Positions 1-12,117 of a stretch of 64,000 nt of DNA are shown here, one piece after another. Source of the DNA: Odontocerum albicorne. Lineage: Eukaryota > Arthropoda > Insecta > Trichoptera > Odontoceridae. Both the position numbers and the translations under genes were made by a program. The notes under the pieces are model-generated. The model worked only from the letters and a program-made list of their open reading frames with translations. It was not told the DNA's origin and ran no database searches. The stretch is taken from positions 28,826,076 through 28,890,075 of the forward strand of contig OX463844.1 in assembly GCA_949825065.1 (NCBI GenBank), read 5' to 3'. Position 1 is the stretch's first letter. Every line of letters starts with the position of its first letter.

Positions 1-494
1 CAATATTTGGCCATTTTTGCGAGATTAATTTTGCAAAACATATTGTTCGCAAGGAGATTACTTAAAACATGCTCCTTTTCATAGCGTGGGGAAATTTCTT
101 TTTGAGAAGAGAGGATAATCAGTGGTCCGAGGCATGTGTTGTCATGGGAACACACAAGGAAGATATTTGCTACAATTTCTTGAAAAACTCATCTCCTTGT
201 TACGGCTCAGCTTCCCGTTGACAATAGTGATTCGTCTGGCCAGTGAATGTAAATATATATTTAAAAATGTTGCTAATTATGAATAAATAAAATACGAATT
301 TTATTTTAAATAAGTAGCGCTGTTAAGAAACTAAACTCTTCTCAAGAATACTCTAACTCAAGATTTAAACTATGTTTTATTGACATTTAAAAATCTACAA
401 AAAATAACAACTTTAGGATATGGATAGGAAGTAGGTGGCTACAACCATTAAATTAGGGTCTTCCCAACATCAACGTATTGGTAGGACATCTACA
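1..494. other. AT-rich sequence, nothing recognised
   Basis: I see no open frame of useful length, no tRNA-like boxes and no repeat matching elsewhere in the window. Confidence 0.5.
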
Positions 495-760
495 TTTGGT
501 AGAAAAATTGCAGAAAACTTACCAAGGCGAACTACAAATAAACCTTTGATATGTCATATTAACACATTTAAGGTAAAGTGTAGTGTACATGTGTAGTGTT
601 TTTGAAAATCATAAATTTTATCACATTAATACATTTCGCTCTAGGTGGTGTGTAGTGTATGTGTGTTGTGTTCATACAAGTATTGTATATAATCATACAT
701 TTTGATAAGACCTCCTAAAAGCGTTGTCTTTGAGTTTTCCTAAAGCTGCACACGCCACCC
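495..760. repeat. Dispersed repeat, copy 1 (pairs with 44,685-44,885)
   Basis: This stretch aligns by eye, with many small differences, to 44,685-44,885. Shared words in the same order include GCAGAAAAC, TACCAAG, CTTTGATAT, a GTGTAGTGTAT-like run, ATAATCAT and a CCTCC(A/T)AAA block. No coding potential or terminal inverted repeats are visible, so the class is unknown. A second word, ACATTATATTG followed by GGGTG, recurs about 100 bases downstream here (near 840) and about 230 bases downstream of the other copy. The repeat may therefore be longer than the span given, or that word may be a decayed mariner end. Confidence 0.5.
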
Positions 761-864
761 ATTAATTATAATAAATATCCTCTTCATATTGATCTATTAA
801 TACGTGTATTAATAGACGAGAAAAATCTTTTAAGTGAGAAACATTATATTGAGGGTGTTCTCGT

Positions 865-2744
865 ATATGTAAATTTTAACGGAAATAATACTTCTTTTAA
901 AATGAGAAATGGACATTAAAAAAATAAAAAAAAACAAAATGTTTTTGTCTGAAATGTACCTTCCAGTTCTGGGATATTACAAGGTGAGACTAGAACAGCT
1001 TGGATAATCTGGTTACAGGAATTGTGGAAAGGAGTCAAGGGACCAGTTTAATAATAGTCGAGGCGCAAAGGTCTAGAAATATAGGGGGGGCGCATGGTAG
1101 ACGCATGAAAAATAGAAGGCCATAACCTTCAACCATGAAGACTATGACAAGGAAGATGGAGAAATAAATTATGTGGTTTTATTGGCAAACTCTTAAGCTT
1201 CCATTTTGTCCCTTTATCTTGTTGTAATTTTAAGAGCATATTCTGTGATACTGTGATGATAGTCAAATCAATAATTTCCGAATGGAGCTCCACTCAGCCT
1301 TTTTTCAGTTTATCTTCGGACCGATTGGCTATTCTGATTTAGTTGTGTCAAGGATAGTTTCGTTGCATTCGAAATTATCTGTGAAAGTATTGGCAACTGG
1401 GCTGTTTGAACTCCTGACCTTAAAAGCAACTTTATAAATATATTTACTGCACTGTGAGACTTTTTCCTTCTCCCGTGATGTCGGACATTAAGCCAGTCGT
1501 CATTACTATTCTTTCCACAATCAGGTGTGTCGCCACCGGAGGAGCGTTTTTGGGCAGTTCTTTATTCATCACAATATAATAAAAGATATAAAGAAAATTT
1601 CGCTGGATAGGGGCTTATTTTCTCTTCCGTAATAGCGTGGGTGGTAGTGGGATCAAACTGAACTGCGCAAAATTAGCAATTTGAAAATCTTGTTAGAAAA
1701 TGTATTGCATAAAAAAAATTATAAGATAAATCAAAATTTAAAAATTCTAATCGATGATTTTCGCCAGCGATAGTAATTTTATTTATTTTTGAGCTCTCTG
1801 GTACATCTGATTTAAAATTTCCAGATTCCAACTCCAGAACTTTCATATAATTTCTTTATTTCAATCATGATTAATAATGCAAGAGCCGCGAGCGAGTTCT
1901 GGTCTTCAGAAATAATATCAAGAGTTTTATAAAATAAAAGGAAAAATCCTTATATTTTTAATAGACGGTATTCATTTCGCTCTTATTTAAAAAAAGGCCA
2001 AATATTCTTATATATTGATTTATTAATTTATGAAATTTCCATGAAGCTTTCGACAAATTACATTTGCGTTCACCTGAATCTCGTGAGAATTTACCACGGA
2101 GTCGTATGTACATATAGTATATGTTATAAAGTCTTCAGGCGTACCAACGTTTGAAAATCATAGTGTTGGCAACATGAAAAATACCGCTCATAAAGAGGGA
2201 TGCCTACATGAAAAATATTGCCAGTCAAAATTAAATTACGTACCGTCCCACTTATTTATACAAGAAACCTTTTTTATGACAAGATGGTTTATTTTAGCAT
2301 GGGTAACGAAGTAATGAAAAGCTTTTAAATAGTTTTGATAGCTTTTAAAAAAGCCTTTATATTCACAATCAATGTTATCAATAATTTGCAAAAATGTAAG
2401 TACAAAAAATATAGACGATGACTTTAAAAAAAGTATACATACATATCATCATGACATGCCCCTTGTGGAGTAAGCAGCGAGAATAGATCCCCAAACTTTT
2501 TTATCTAAACACACAACTTTCACCTGATCCACATTTATACATCTTGTTATACAAAATCATCCATTTTTCAGATTTCTCACTTTATTTTCTTTCAAAATAT
2601 GTTTCAATTGATCCATCCACGTTTTCCTCGGCCTACCTTAGTCATCCTTTCTTCAATCTTATGTTTTATTGCATATTATCGCCTCATTTTTACTCAACTA
2701 AATTATTATTGATACATCCGAAGATTTTCACGCCTGTCTTTGAC
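865..2744. other. AT-rich sequence without recognisable genes
   Basis: Only short open frames occur. The 68-codon frame at 2544-2750 is rich in Phe/Ser/Tyr/His and matches no family I know, so I treat it as chance. A poly-G run lies near 1083. No repeat relationship to other parts of the window was seen. Confidence 0.5.
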
Positions 2745-2822
2745 GAGTAAAAATGTTTTTCGAAGTTGTTGAATTGGTTTCAATGGTGGCTGACGTTTTG
2801 AAGATGTTGCAGCCTTCATACG
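2745..2822 (-). repeat. Penelope-like tail repeat, copy a
   Basis: Read on the minus strand, this contains GCTGCAACATCTTC then AAAACGTCAGCC, followed by a flank (ACCATTGAAACCAATTCAAC) shared with the copies at 2915-3022 and 5379-5495. The family signature CTGANGA...GAAACGTC resembles the hammerhead-bearing tails of Penelope-like retroelements. In this copy the GAAA tetranucleotide reads AAAA and the CTGANGA box is lost, so it is decayed. Confidence 0.45.
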
Positions 2823-2914
2823 CATAAAAAAATCACTAATTGTTACCAAATCTCATGTTTAATTATCCACGACTTAATTTTACAGAACTAAAGAATTATA
2901 ATCTTTAAAAAAAT

Positions 2915-3022
2915 CCCGGCTGTTTTCTAAAGGATTTAAAATATTTTTTGGAATTAATGCCGAGTTAAGTAAGCTATAATGATGGCTGACGTTTCAAAGA
3001 TGTTGCAGCTCTCATCCTCAGG
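2915..3022 (-). repeat. Penelope-like tail repeat, copy b
   Basis: The best core of this family. On the minus strand CTGAGGA (3015-3021) is followed by a short arm/loop segment and GAAACGTC (2988-2995), the order of the conserved hammerhead boxes CUGANGA and GAAA. Downstream on the minus strand about 70 bases (AGCCATCATTATAG... to an AACAGCCG word) align with the copy at 5379-5495 in opposite orientation. No good stem I flanks the core, so activity is doubtful. That this is a Penelope-like 3' tail is inferred from the motif arrangement; no Penelope reverse transcriptase is present. Confidence 0.45.
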
Positions 3023-3099
3023 GGGACAAAAAAAAACAAGCACCGAATGGTGTTATCCTATTTTTTTGACAATCGGTTCCATCATTTTCTTTCTTTCAG

Positions 3100-3740
3100 A
3101 AAAACATCTATAGACCATTTTATATATTATGTTGATAGATGAACATTTTTTGTTATAAAGTATATGTATATAATACAATACTAAATTAAAAATAAAATTT
3201 GAGAAATTTTATATTAAACGTTTTTAATTTCCTTTAAAATCAAAAGAAGGCGCTACCTACATATATATTTTTTTCACACACGCACTAACAATAAAATTTA
3301 CTACACTGCAATTTTCATAACTCACCTAGGTTATAGAAAAACGTATTATTAGGTATTTATTAAACGTAATATTAGACATTTTTTTGTTTTTTTAATATTT
3401 TAATCTACTAAAATTAAATAAAAACTTCACTTTGTACTAAACGCTAGGAAACTCTTAACAGTTTCAGACGTGGAGGGCAAATTCACAATAAAGAATTTTT
3501 GGTGTTCAACTTTTGTTAAAGGCTAAAATTATTGTCTTTCGGTGTCATAAATCTATGCCTGCTAACAAAATAGCAAAGTAAATGGGCATAAGTTTACTAT
3601 GATCAATATCGGTCCTGACTAACACGTGTTGTTTCAATACGAGGAAACATCCCTTCTTCGAAGCCAATGTATTGTTTCTAAAAAAATATATAAACCTCAG
3701 AAAAATATCTTTCAGTATTGCATAATATGTTAGTGTTCTT
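3100..3740. other. AT-rich sequence, nothing recognised
   Basis: Homopolymer-rich sequence without long frames, repeats or tRNA-like boxes. The minus-strand 67-codon frame at 3545-3748 has no recognisable motif. Confidence 0.45.
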
Positions 3741-3754
3741 AATATCACCCAGAT

Positions 3755-4035
3755 ATGTTTACCTTTATTGAGATGGTATGAGCACGTTGGACGCAGAGCA
3801 CCTGATCACATTGTGAACCAGGCAATCTCCATGGATCTTCCTCGAACCAGAGGAAAACCAAAGAATTCGTGGGTGGTGCAAAAAGATAGTCTGATGCAGA
3901 GGCACGGCCTGGGGGACGTAGTCCGGGACAGAAGAGCATACAACCTGAGGACGAGGAGAGCTGACTCCTCAGTCTTCGCAGACAGTGAGTTGGGATGGAG
4001 CCAGGAAGAAGAAGAGCAGAAGAAGATGTGATTAC
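3755..4035 (+). pseudogene. Non-LTR retrotransposon RT C-terminal relic
   Basis: An open frame at 3768-4031 begins RWYEHVGRRAPDH and continues through a GKPKNSW element to a basic end with ADSSVF. This matches the C-terminal segment after the reverse-transcriptase domain of many arthropod non-LTR elements (the pattern RWxGHVxRR...GRPKxRW). The catalytic RT domain is absent, so it is a 5'-truncated relic. A GAA/GAG-rich purine tail (3999-4027) follows, as is common at the 3' end of such insertions. Two frames on the opposite strand are antisense shadows. Exact clade not determined. Confidence 0.65.
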
Positions 4036-4370
4036 CTTTATTGTCATACTTTTGTCTATTCAAGGAATGTATTGTATTTTGCAACAGGGCCGGGCTGTGT
4101 AATTAAAAAAAATTACTAAATATCCCAATCCGAATCTCCGGATATGGTTTCTGTAATATAGTAGAAATACAATAAAAGGAGACCAATTACAAAAACAATA
4201 ATTATCAAGACAAATGAATTTAAAAAATGCAATAATTAGCGAGACAAATTTAACAAATAAAGCGTTATTAATTTAATTTACGTCACATCGACGATTAAAC
4301 CTTGCATTGAAATATTTATAATGAAGCACCATTTTTTTCAGTTTATTTCAAATCTAACCTTAAATTATTT

Positions 4371-4592
4371 CTACCTCTGTGAGATGCCTGTCATGACCTG
4401 GTTGGTAAGCCATTTTTCCTCCAACATGAGGGTTGTGGGTTCGATTCCCATTGGTATATATTTTTTAAATGGATTATGTTTGGTTCTCACTTTAAGCTTA
4501 TAAAACACCTTTCTGGTTAGTTGGAAGAAATTGTCACATGGCAAAATACCTGTCAAGTTAAACTGTATATAACAGAAGTTTAATTCAATATA
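4371..4592 (+). mobile_element. tRNA-derived SINE (family S1), complete copy
   Basis: A pol III-type head: ACCTCTGTG, an A-box-like TGACCTGGTTGG (about 4394-4405) and a B box GGGTTCGATTCCC (about 4437-4449). It is followed by the family body with TTCTGGTTAGTTGGAAGA and CACATGGCAA, ending near a TTCAATATAC tail. At least sixteen other copies or fragments of this family lie in the window, mostly on the minus strand. There is a small insertion between the ACCTCTGTG start and the A box. The SINE call is inferred from the boxes plus the shared body. Confidence 0.75.
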
Positions 4593-4599
4593 CAATTTT

Positions 4600-5378
4600 T
4601 AAAAACTCATTTGAATAACTTCACGAACCTTCTTCTTGTTTTTATTTTTTGAAAAAGTTTTTAAAAGGTTGCTGAAAGTATTTGACACACATTCAGAGGA
4701 ACTTAATTATTAGTCATTAAAAGTTTGGCGTAGAAAGAAGTCTCTGTGTACACTGTCGATGAAGGATTTTAAAATAATATTTACAAAGCTAGGTAGAGAA
4801 CGACATTCCGACTTTCCCAATTTCATTGTTTAGCCACCAATATTTCTGTTTGATGATTTAACGCGCGGTGTATTATATTACTTTAGGTTCGATTCTTGAC
4901 CGGTTTCATATCTATCAACTATTATTTTCAATATCTAGCGCGTGCCCTCCTTACATTACTGGCTATTTAATGTTCTTTATTCATTCTCGACAAATCTAAA
5001 GTAAAATAATGTTGATTCAATGTAGTTAGTAAAAATTCAACAAGAGTAAGAAATTATATTACTCCTTTTATAAATAAAGGCTCATAAACAGAAATTCCAA
5101 TAATAGTTTCTTCAAAGTAATAAATGTAATCTCTGGATCAGGTTGTACGATCTAAATTAACTTACGAACTGTGGTGCACGATATTTGTTGGGAAAACACA
5201 ACACTTAAACCCTGTAGAAACCGTTACACCGAATAGAAAAATAAATTATTACCAATGTTTTTTGAAGCTGTTGCCCTGTTGAGTGATGATACATTATTTT
5301 GGACGATCAAAAATTTTACCGAATATTGTAAGCTAACTAAGCTCAACTTACTTTATTCGGCGATGTGTATTAACAATC
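4600..5378. other. AT-rich sequence, nothing recognised
   Basis: No frames of note. A GGTTCGATTCTTGACC word at about 4887 resembles a B box but lacks a matching A box and the SINE body. Confidence 0.4.
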
Positions 5379-5495
5379 CTAGAAGATGAATGTTGAAACA
5401 TCTTCGGAACGTCAGCCATCATTAAAGCCAACTCAACACGGCGACGACTTCCAAAAATCTTTCAAATTAGTGTAAAACAGCCGTAAAAAATCTTC
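5379..5495 (+). repeat. Penelope-like tail repeat, copy c
   Basis: Plus-strand copy of the family at 2745-2822 and 2915-3022. It reads CCTAGAAGATG, a short hairpin (GATGAATG...ACATCTTC), GGAACGTCAGCCATCATTAA, then a 70-base flank ending near AAAACAGCCG that aligns with the reverse complement of 2918-2988. Both hammerhead-like boxes carry changes (CTAGAAGA for CTGANGA, GGAA for GAAA). Confidence 0.45.
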
Positions 5496-5499
5496 GAAT

Positions 5500-8130
5500 A
5501 TGTATTATTAGATTTAAATAAATTTACAATCGTTTTTTATATTCTTTCTCAAGTTTCAACTGCAAAAAATACTTTGAGATTGGAGTAAATGTTTGTCTAT
5601 GAAATTTTTAATCGTTTTTTAATTCCGATTGTTATCTATATCGATTTTACAAATACACAATTTATATTTGAAAACATTTTTCAAGCATAAATTTCAGCTT
5701 ATTTTATTAACGGTCATTGATTCTACATATAAACTACATGCGTCCTAGGCCCTAGATTAATTCGAGGGCATAAACCTTGATGAATAAACAGTGTTACTAT
5801 GAATGAATATTAAACAGTAAAATCCCAGTACAAGACAGGAGGCTGCAGTTAATTTTTTTAGGAAGATCAAATTATTTCTTGATACAATAAAATTCCGCGA
5901 TAAATTATCGAATTGATAAAAGGAGAGTTTTTATGGCATGTTGGTTTACAATTTTTTGTTTTTAGAAACAATATCATTTTTATATTATTGGATTTTGAAA
6001 ATAACGAACCTTTAATAATGGTCTTAATCAAATGAATCACCACGTTCTTAAAATTTAAAAAAATCTGATAAAATATAAATTGTTAATATATGAAACAAAA
6101 CTAAATTTGAAGAAAAATATTTGAAATAAAAATAAATGTAAAACGCGCGAACGGCAAATGTGTATTTTGTATATTTTCTTATAAACAGAGAAAGGTGGGT
6201 TTCTTATATTATTTTCAACACATAGCATCACATTATTATACGTAGAGCGCACAACCTCAAGGGAAATAACACACTGACTTTAAAACAACAAAATCAGTTT
6301 ATTTTTCCTAAGAGTTAACAAGGAAAATATCAAACAAACACTATCCTGCCCAGAAAGAGTTAACATCTGAAGGTGTCGATTTGCTTGCGAAGGGCACTTT
6401 GTGTCCAATATCTAATGGACTTTTAATGATAGGCAGGAAAATTTCATTATGCGTACTGTAATAGAGAAATAATTTGTAGGTTTCACATCGCTGCTAGGGG
6501 ATGATTTATAACCGAATGAAGGCACAAAAATATAATCTAACAGCCTTGAAAAAATACCACCCTTATTTAGACCACGCCAAAAAAGGCATCGTAAGAAGTG
6601 GACATCTACTTGAAACGGAGAGTTATTTTGAAAAATCGACTTTTAAATACGATATAATTTAGTTTGCGTGTATCATAGTTTGAAAATAAGCTGTTTTTGA
6701 TTCGATACAGGTGACGGGGGACAATCAACACATTTTGACATAATGAAAGAAAAAACGGAGAGAAAATTAAAGCTCATGTTTGTTTTGTTATGTAACGATT
6801 CATTACTTATACAAATAAATATAATAACCTCTTATTTGAATGTTCAATTAAATGTAATGTAGGATGTTCAGAGTATCATTATTCAATAAAAAATTTAGTG
6901 AATTTAGTTAGATTGACGCTTTTGTGACATTGTAACACTATTACGTATATTTTGTTTGTTTTACGTTAATGTATTAGTTTACTATCTTATGTGGAATAAT
7001 ACAAAAAATAAGAAAATCAACGTCATTAAAACAGTTTAAATAAAAGGAAAAAATCTTTTCATCCCGTCAATTTTAATATTTTTGGTAAGTAAACAAAATG
7101 TTTTACTATAACTTCTACCTAGCATATGAGATAAAATCGTTTCAAACTTTGAAATTCTTCAATATTTTTTACTTTTATCCTTAGTAAAAAACATTAATTA
7201 TTTTATTTTATACAACATTTTTCAGGAATTTTATCAATTTTTTTCTGATATAATTATAAAAAAAACACTAATTTTCCATCAATTTTGCTATCATTCCACC
7301 TGAATCCTGACAGCGTTGAGCCAAATATGTCCATGTCCGAATCAGCAACCAGTATTGTACTCATAGAACATTCGAACTATAGAAAGGTAACCACACTAAA
7401 ATGAGTTTTAATGAGTTATTCAGGTCTAAATATCAGAGTATCATTGATCCCTAAACAATAAACTTAACAGAACTGTTATACATTTAATTATAATTTACCA
7501 GGAATAATAAGATCTGCATAACTGAAAAAAATAAGGTTAAATTAATCAAAAAATCTTGGGAAGGTAAATTAAAGAACTACAATCAATTAAGTGAAGTAAT
7601 TTTTGACATTTAATTAAACCATCTTTGAAAGGGGAATACACATCTTTACGGAATTCTAACTGTCCAAAGATTGTCGACAACTGTGGAACTTTCAACAACG
7701 TTCTAACGGTCAATATTCCTTATGGAATTTCCAAGTTTTGTCCCATTGCGTCCAGAGGAATGCGAAACAATACAGAACAGTTGACGAGGAGAAATATTAT
7801 AACTCTGCGGAGATTCCGGTGCAAGGCAACAATAACCTTCTATTGCTGAATTCATGGTCCAGACCCGTCGTTCATGCGTGCACTGTTTGCGTTGCTTGCA
7901 AGTGCTTAATTAAATGAGTCACCCTCAAACAATCCAAAGGAATTTATATTTATTTCATGCCATAAATGAATGAAACTTATTATTTTTCTTGAATGAATAT
8001 AATGCTTTATAGTTACTTTTATTTTCGAAGTTTGGCAATCGTTTTGATTACCGAATTTCGAAAGTTTTGTTGACTTGGTTAAACAAAAACATAAATAGAA
8101 GATAACATTATTGTTTTAAAATAAACGATG
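5500..8130. other. AT-rich sequence, no recognised feature
   Basis: Short random frames only. The slightly GC-richer part 7620-7920 holds a 74-codon plus-strand frame (7625-7849) with no motif I can name; it may be an old relic or chance. A poly-A/T background dominates. Confidence 0.4.
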
Positions 8131-8338
8131 AGTGTTCCGTGATTTAGTTGATAAGACGCCCCTTCCAGTTCCAATTCACATTGATATCTACATTTTTTCA
8201 TAAAGGGTTTCGGTCTGGTTTTCACTTCAAACCTCTTTAACATTTTCATGTTAGTTGGAAGAGATTGCCACATGACGATAAACCAAACATGTTGTATTAT
8301 TTCAATCGACAGTATTACATAATGGAACACAACATTAA
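8131..8338 (+). mobile_element. tRNA-derived SINE (family S1), decayed head
   Basis: The head GTTCCGTGATTTAGTTGATAAG corresponds to the family start and A box. The B-box region is mutated (TTCACATTGATATC instead of TTCGATTCC). The body is clear: GGTCTGGTTTTCACTT, TTAGTTGGAAGAGATTGCCA, then CATGACGATAA. Loss of the B box means it should not be transcribed by pol III. Confidence 0.7.
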
Positions 8339-8339
8339 A

Positions 8340-9285
8340 GGTAGTACTCTGAATTAAAATTTTCTTTTTAAAATTTTAGCTACACCGAACTAATTACCTG
8401 TGACTGCATTTAGACATTTTATTAAGTAACCACAAAAGTAAGCGTCAGAACAACAAAAACTTTCGTTTAAAATGACTCTGAAAGTGAAACTAGTCTGAAA
8501 GCGACCCTGCAAATCTCAACAAAATATGCCGTGAATTTAATCATAATTTGGTTAGAGATTTTATACTCGAGTGATTTACTGCTGCAAGTACTTGGCACAA
8601 TTAACCAGGCATTTCAGAAATTCTGTGAAATAGATTATGAGCGTTCCTGAGCGTTGATAAAATCGTCTGAAAATGTATATAGAAGTTATAACGTTTAGTT
8701 TCACAACTTAATTTGTTTCTGTTCTTCTCTATGTAACTAATTTCTACAAAAAATCTACATTATTAAGTAAAATTTACATAATTTCAGTTACTAGCCACGT
8801 GGTAATATGTTGAATTTTGGTTTGAACCCCGCACTTAATTTTTCCTCTCGAATATCACAGATGTTCTATCCTTTTTATTTTCAATAGTTCAAAAATACAT
8901 ACGGCTTCAACAAAACCTTTTTTTTTATAAATAACAAAAATAATAAAATGATTTGGTACATTAATTGGATTACTAATTTCATTAATTAATATTTATACGT
9001 TTAATTAATTGAATAAATAATATTCGACGATTTTAAAAATATATTTCAATTAGATTTATATGCAACAAATAATGAAATTAAATAAAAGTTGGATTTGTTT
9101 TAAATTTTTACTATCAACAATATTTTATTTCAAATTTACATAATTTTACGAAAAATGAATCAAACAATTAGTGTTTTGTATTTTTGAGTCTTCTTTCCTC
9201 TCCTGGTTGATCATCGTGGATGTTCAAAACCTAAAACGATCCCATTCAATCCAATATAAGAATGCTTAAATTATCTTTTATTTTT
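8340..9285. other. AT-rich sequence, nothing recognised
   Basis: Very AT-rich, especially 8930-9170. No coding frames or repeat copies found. Confidence 0.45.
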
Positions 9286-9289
9286 AATT

Positions 9290-9381
9290 TAGAGAACCGC
9301 TTAGCTAGATAAGTCCTTTGACAAAGTTGTATAATTTTTTTAGAGAACCGCTTAGCTAGATAAGTCCTATGACAAAGTTGT
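9290..9381 (+). repeat. 41-bp direct duplication at a 51-bp period
   Basis: The segment beginning AGAGAACCGCTTAGCTAGAT occurs at about 9291 and again at about 9342, each running through TGACAAAGTTGT with one base difference. An (AT)n microsatellite follows at 9401-9420. Confidence 0.85.
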
Positions 9382-9420
9382 CTCATTCTTCAATGGTAAA
9401 TTATATATATATATATATAT

Positions 9421-10239
9421 TTGTCCTGAGCACTGCGTTGAAATGTTTACATTCTACATTCACATTCTTACGTACATTTAAATCTTAAGCTTTCACACAC
9501 ACAATTCCAACCAAATCATAATCTCACAACCACATCAAAATCATATTAAACAAATCTTCATCAGATATTCTACATCCACCTTAGCCGTGATTGAAGAAAA
9601 AAGATATATAAAAGCTGATGCACCACGGTGAAAGATTTGGATGACATGAACCGAAAAAAAACAAAGATATTGTCGGAAAGATAAAATGTTCATATTCAAA
9701 GTATTTGCACCGAAGTGTAGGAAAATGATGAGAAACCCGAAACAAGAGATTTGCATAAAAAAGTGAGACGGATTACATAATCGTATTGTTTCAAACCTTA
9801 AACTTGGACCTTTAACCGCACAAACGGAGAAACAATTACGCAGATATATAAGGTCACTGAAGATTGAAGGGAGTACTATCATTAATTATTTGGTGACGGT
9901 GATCGTAAAACCGTGAAAATGATGAGATCACTAGAGGTGAAAACATCAGCAAACTTAACAAAATACATAACGGCTTCTACAAAACATTTTAAAATGGGGA
10001 ATAGTAGTTGGTGTAAATGAAAATATCTATCAGAGTGATAAAAGCAATGGGGAATTTTGAGTAGACTTGTGCTTTGCAATCTTTACTAGAATATGAGAAA
10101 CTACACATTGACCAAATTGATGGGCACATTCAGTCTTCATTCCACTTCACAAACAATGATGCTCCAAAAACTGTGGTAACTTTAGATTCAATTTTTTTAT
10201 TTCTCATTTAAGCAAGTACTTATTCTAAATGAACAACCA
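9421..10239. other. Possible decayed retroelement interior, unassigned
   Basis: No intact frame. The two minus-strand frames here (9541-9882 and 9882-10079) have no recognisable domain. Because a degenerate RT relic starts just downstream on the plus strand, this may be its decayed upstream part, but I could not match any motif. Confidence 0.3.
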
Positions 10240-10775
10240 AAATAATTTCAATTCAGGATTATATCACCCATACAGGCAGGTTTCGTCAAAAGGAGGGGAA
10301 CATGAGAAATGTTCATTCTTCAACATATCGTAGATAAAATACTAGAGAGCATAGCAACCCACTTCTGACGTATACTGCCTGCTAAATTTGTTTTTGGATC
10401 TCAGTAAGGCTTTGGACACATATTGCCTGCAAATGATAGTATGCAGAACGAATCTATAGAATTCGGAAGAATTATTTTTTGTGAATCTTCAAGAACTTCG
10501 GGCATATTACCAGACGGGAATACAAAATGGAAAGATCGGTGATCCAAAGAAAAACAGAAGATCCCGATCATGGGGCAAATCACCAACCCGACGGTCAGAC
10601 CTAGTAAATAATGTAACCAACAGCTCGTTCCAAGAGCATCGTACAAATGTTATAGACGGTGAGAATTGGAGGAGAGTATTTTTTTTCGCAGTGGTCTCAA
10701 ATCACTCGCAAGATCAAGTCCAATGGTCATATTTGCTCTATAACGAGCATAACGAAGAAGAAGATGTATCGTAAG
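10240..10775 (+). pseudogene. Non-LTR retrotransposon RT relic, internally deleted
   Basis: Two decayed pieces of a reverse transcriptase are visible. Near 10,275-10,330 a QAGF-K-RGT word corresponds to RT motif 2a. Near 10,390-10,415 a FLDLSKALDT peptide corresponds to motif A (the F-D catalytic region). Sequence then jumps to the C-terminal region (10,481-10,774) with GKSPTRRSDLVNN, TNSSF and ENWRRV, the pattern seen after the thumb of arthropod elements. The YxDD box and connecting region are missing. A GAAGAAGAAGATG tail closes it. Reading frames shift between pieces. The C-terminus resembles the minus-strand relic at 30.35 kb. Confidence 0.55.
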
Positions 10776-10941
10776 AAACATTTAATTTAAATTTAATATT
10801 CACATATGCAGTTGAAATTGGAAAACAATCTTTTTATAACGAAATTCATAGAACCTCAAAAATGTTTTGCTGTACTAAATATAGGAGAAAAATAAAGATG
10901 AACAAACTGTTATTTCAGAATAAAAAGTTAAAAAAATCCGT

Positions 10942-11064
10942 GAAGGGTCTGCTTTGGAAGGTTGATTTCCACTGATGACAGCCAAACCAAGGTTTTGATC
11001 GAAAGGGTCTGCTTTGGAAGGTTGATTTCCACTGATGACAACCAAATCAAGGTTTTGATCGAAA
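10942..11064 (+). repeat. Tandem duplication of a 60-bp unit
   Basis: Two head-to-tail copies (10,944-11,003 and 11,004-11,063) beginning GGGTCTGCTTTGGAAGG and ending GGTTTTGATCGAAA. They differ at only two positions in the AGCCAAACC/AACCAAATC segment, so the duplication is recent relative to the decayed surroundings. No coding function seen. Confidence 0.9.
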
Positions 11065-11890
11065 CAACCCCAGCGTTTTATGATACAAAAAACTAATAAG
11101 ATATTGAAAATATCTGAAATCCCCATCCAAGATCACGTAAGTATAAAAGAATACGTTTGAATATGACCTAAAAATGACTTCTGGATAACCCAATACAATA
11201 CAAGATAAAATAATATCTGAAGTCATATCAAGGATAAGATACCTGAACACCTGACAGAGAGAAACTCACACGAGAGAAAAGGAAGAAGATAAACATAATC
11301 AAAAACATTAAAAAAACAGCACAACATAATTAATTAGAATAACAGAGAATAGTTCTAAAAATCCATCATATTAATATATAAAAAACCTTATCTTTTGTTA
11401 CAAATGGCTCAAGTTTGTTTTAATTACTGGGTACTGAAATTTTGTGGTATTATTTTAAAATATATACTAGTGAACAGGACTCGACGGATAAGGCTCGACT
11501 GCCTTTGAATAAAATTTGCTCGTTGTTTTCGAGTTCACGGGGGTTATTTGAAACTTATAGTTTTGAAATACAAATGGTTTCTACTGGAGTTGCGAAATTG
11601 AATGTTCTCCAAAATTAAACAATTTGAATACTGAAATGTTGTTTAATATTTTCTTCATTTACTAAAATATAGACCGAGTGATACGCACTTGTGGTAAAAT
11701 ATTGAAAGAGGTAATATAGAAGGTTTATTCCAGTAATCACGTATATTTGAATATGCCACCAATTACAAACTATACGAAAAAATTATAAAAATATTATATG
11801 AGATCATTATCTTTCCACTAGGTTCCTTAACAGAAATATACATTCTTATAAAAAACATATTTCATATATTTTCTTTTGTGTATAGATAAA
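11065..11890. other. AT-rich sequence, nothing recognised
   Basis: No repeats or frames that could be assigned. Confidence 0.4.
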
Positions 11891-11892
11891 AA

Positions 11893-12052
11893 AGAGAGAC
11901 TATCTTTTCCAACCAACCAAAATGCCAATTGAATAAGTATTCACTGAAAACCAATCTGAAATTCTTTTTAAAAGTCTTACTATCAACGGGAATCGATTCC
12001 GCAACTTCCGGGTAGGAAGATTGGTGTATTGCTAAATATACCACAATTTTTT
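11893..12052 (-). mobile_element. tRNA-derived SINE (family S1), 3' shortened
   Basis: On the minus strand the B box reads GGAATCGATTCCCGTTG (about 11,985-12,003), after a degraded head with AATACACCAATCTTCC. The body is present up to TTGGTTGGTTGGAAAAGATA and then fades. A short 60-codon minus-strand frame across it is a by-product. Confidence 0.6.
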
Positions 12053-12117
12053 ACGCGAATATTTAGTTTTTTTGTCAGTATGCTGAGACACTTTTCATAT
12101 AATTTCATCCTTGAACT

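Noticed and set aside
3745..4084. Two minus-strand frames of 92-100 codons
   Set aside because: They are antisense to the RT C-terminal relic, whose plus-strand residues match a known pattern.
4858..4912. SINE/tRNA-like sequence with GGTTCGATTC
   Set aside because: B-box-like word alone, without A box or body; expected by chance in 64 kb.
9541..10079. Two minus-strand frames of 113 and 65 codons
   Set aside because: No motif; adjacent coding remnants read on the plus strand.
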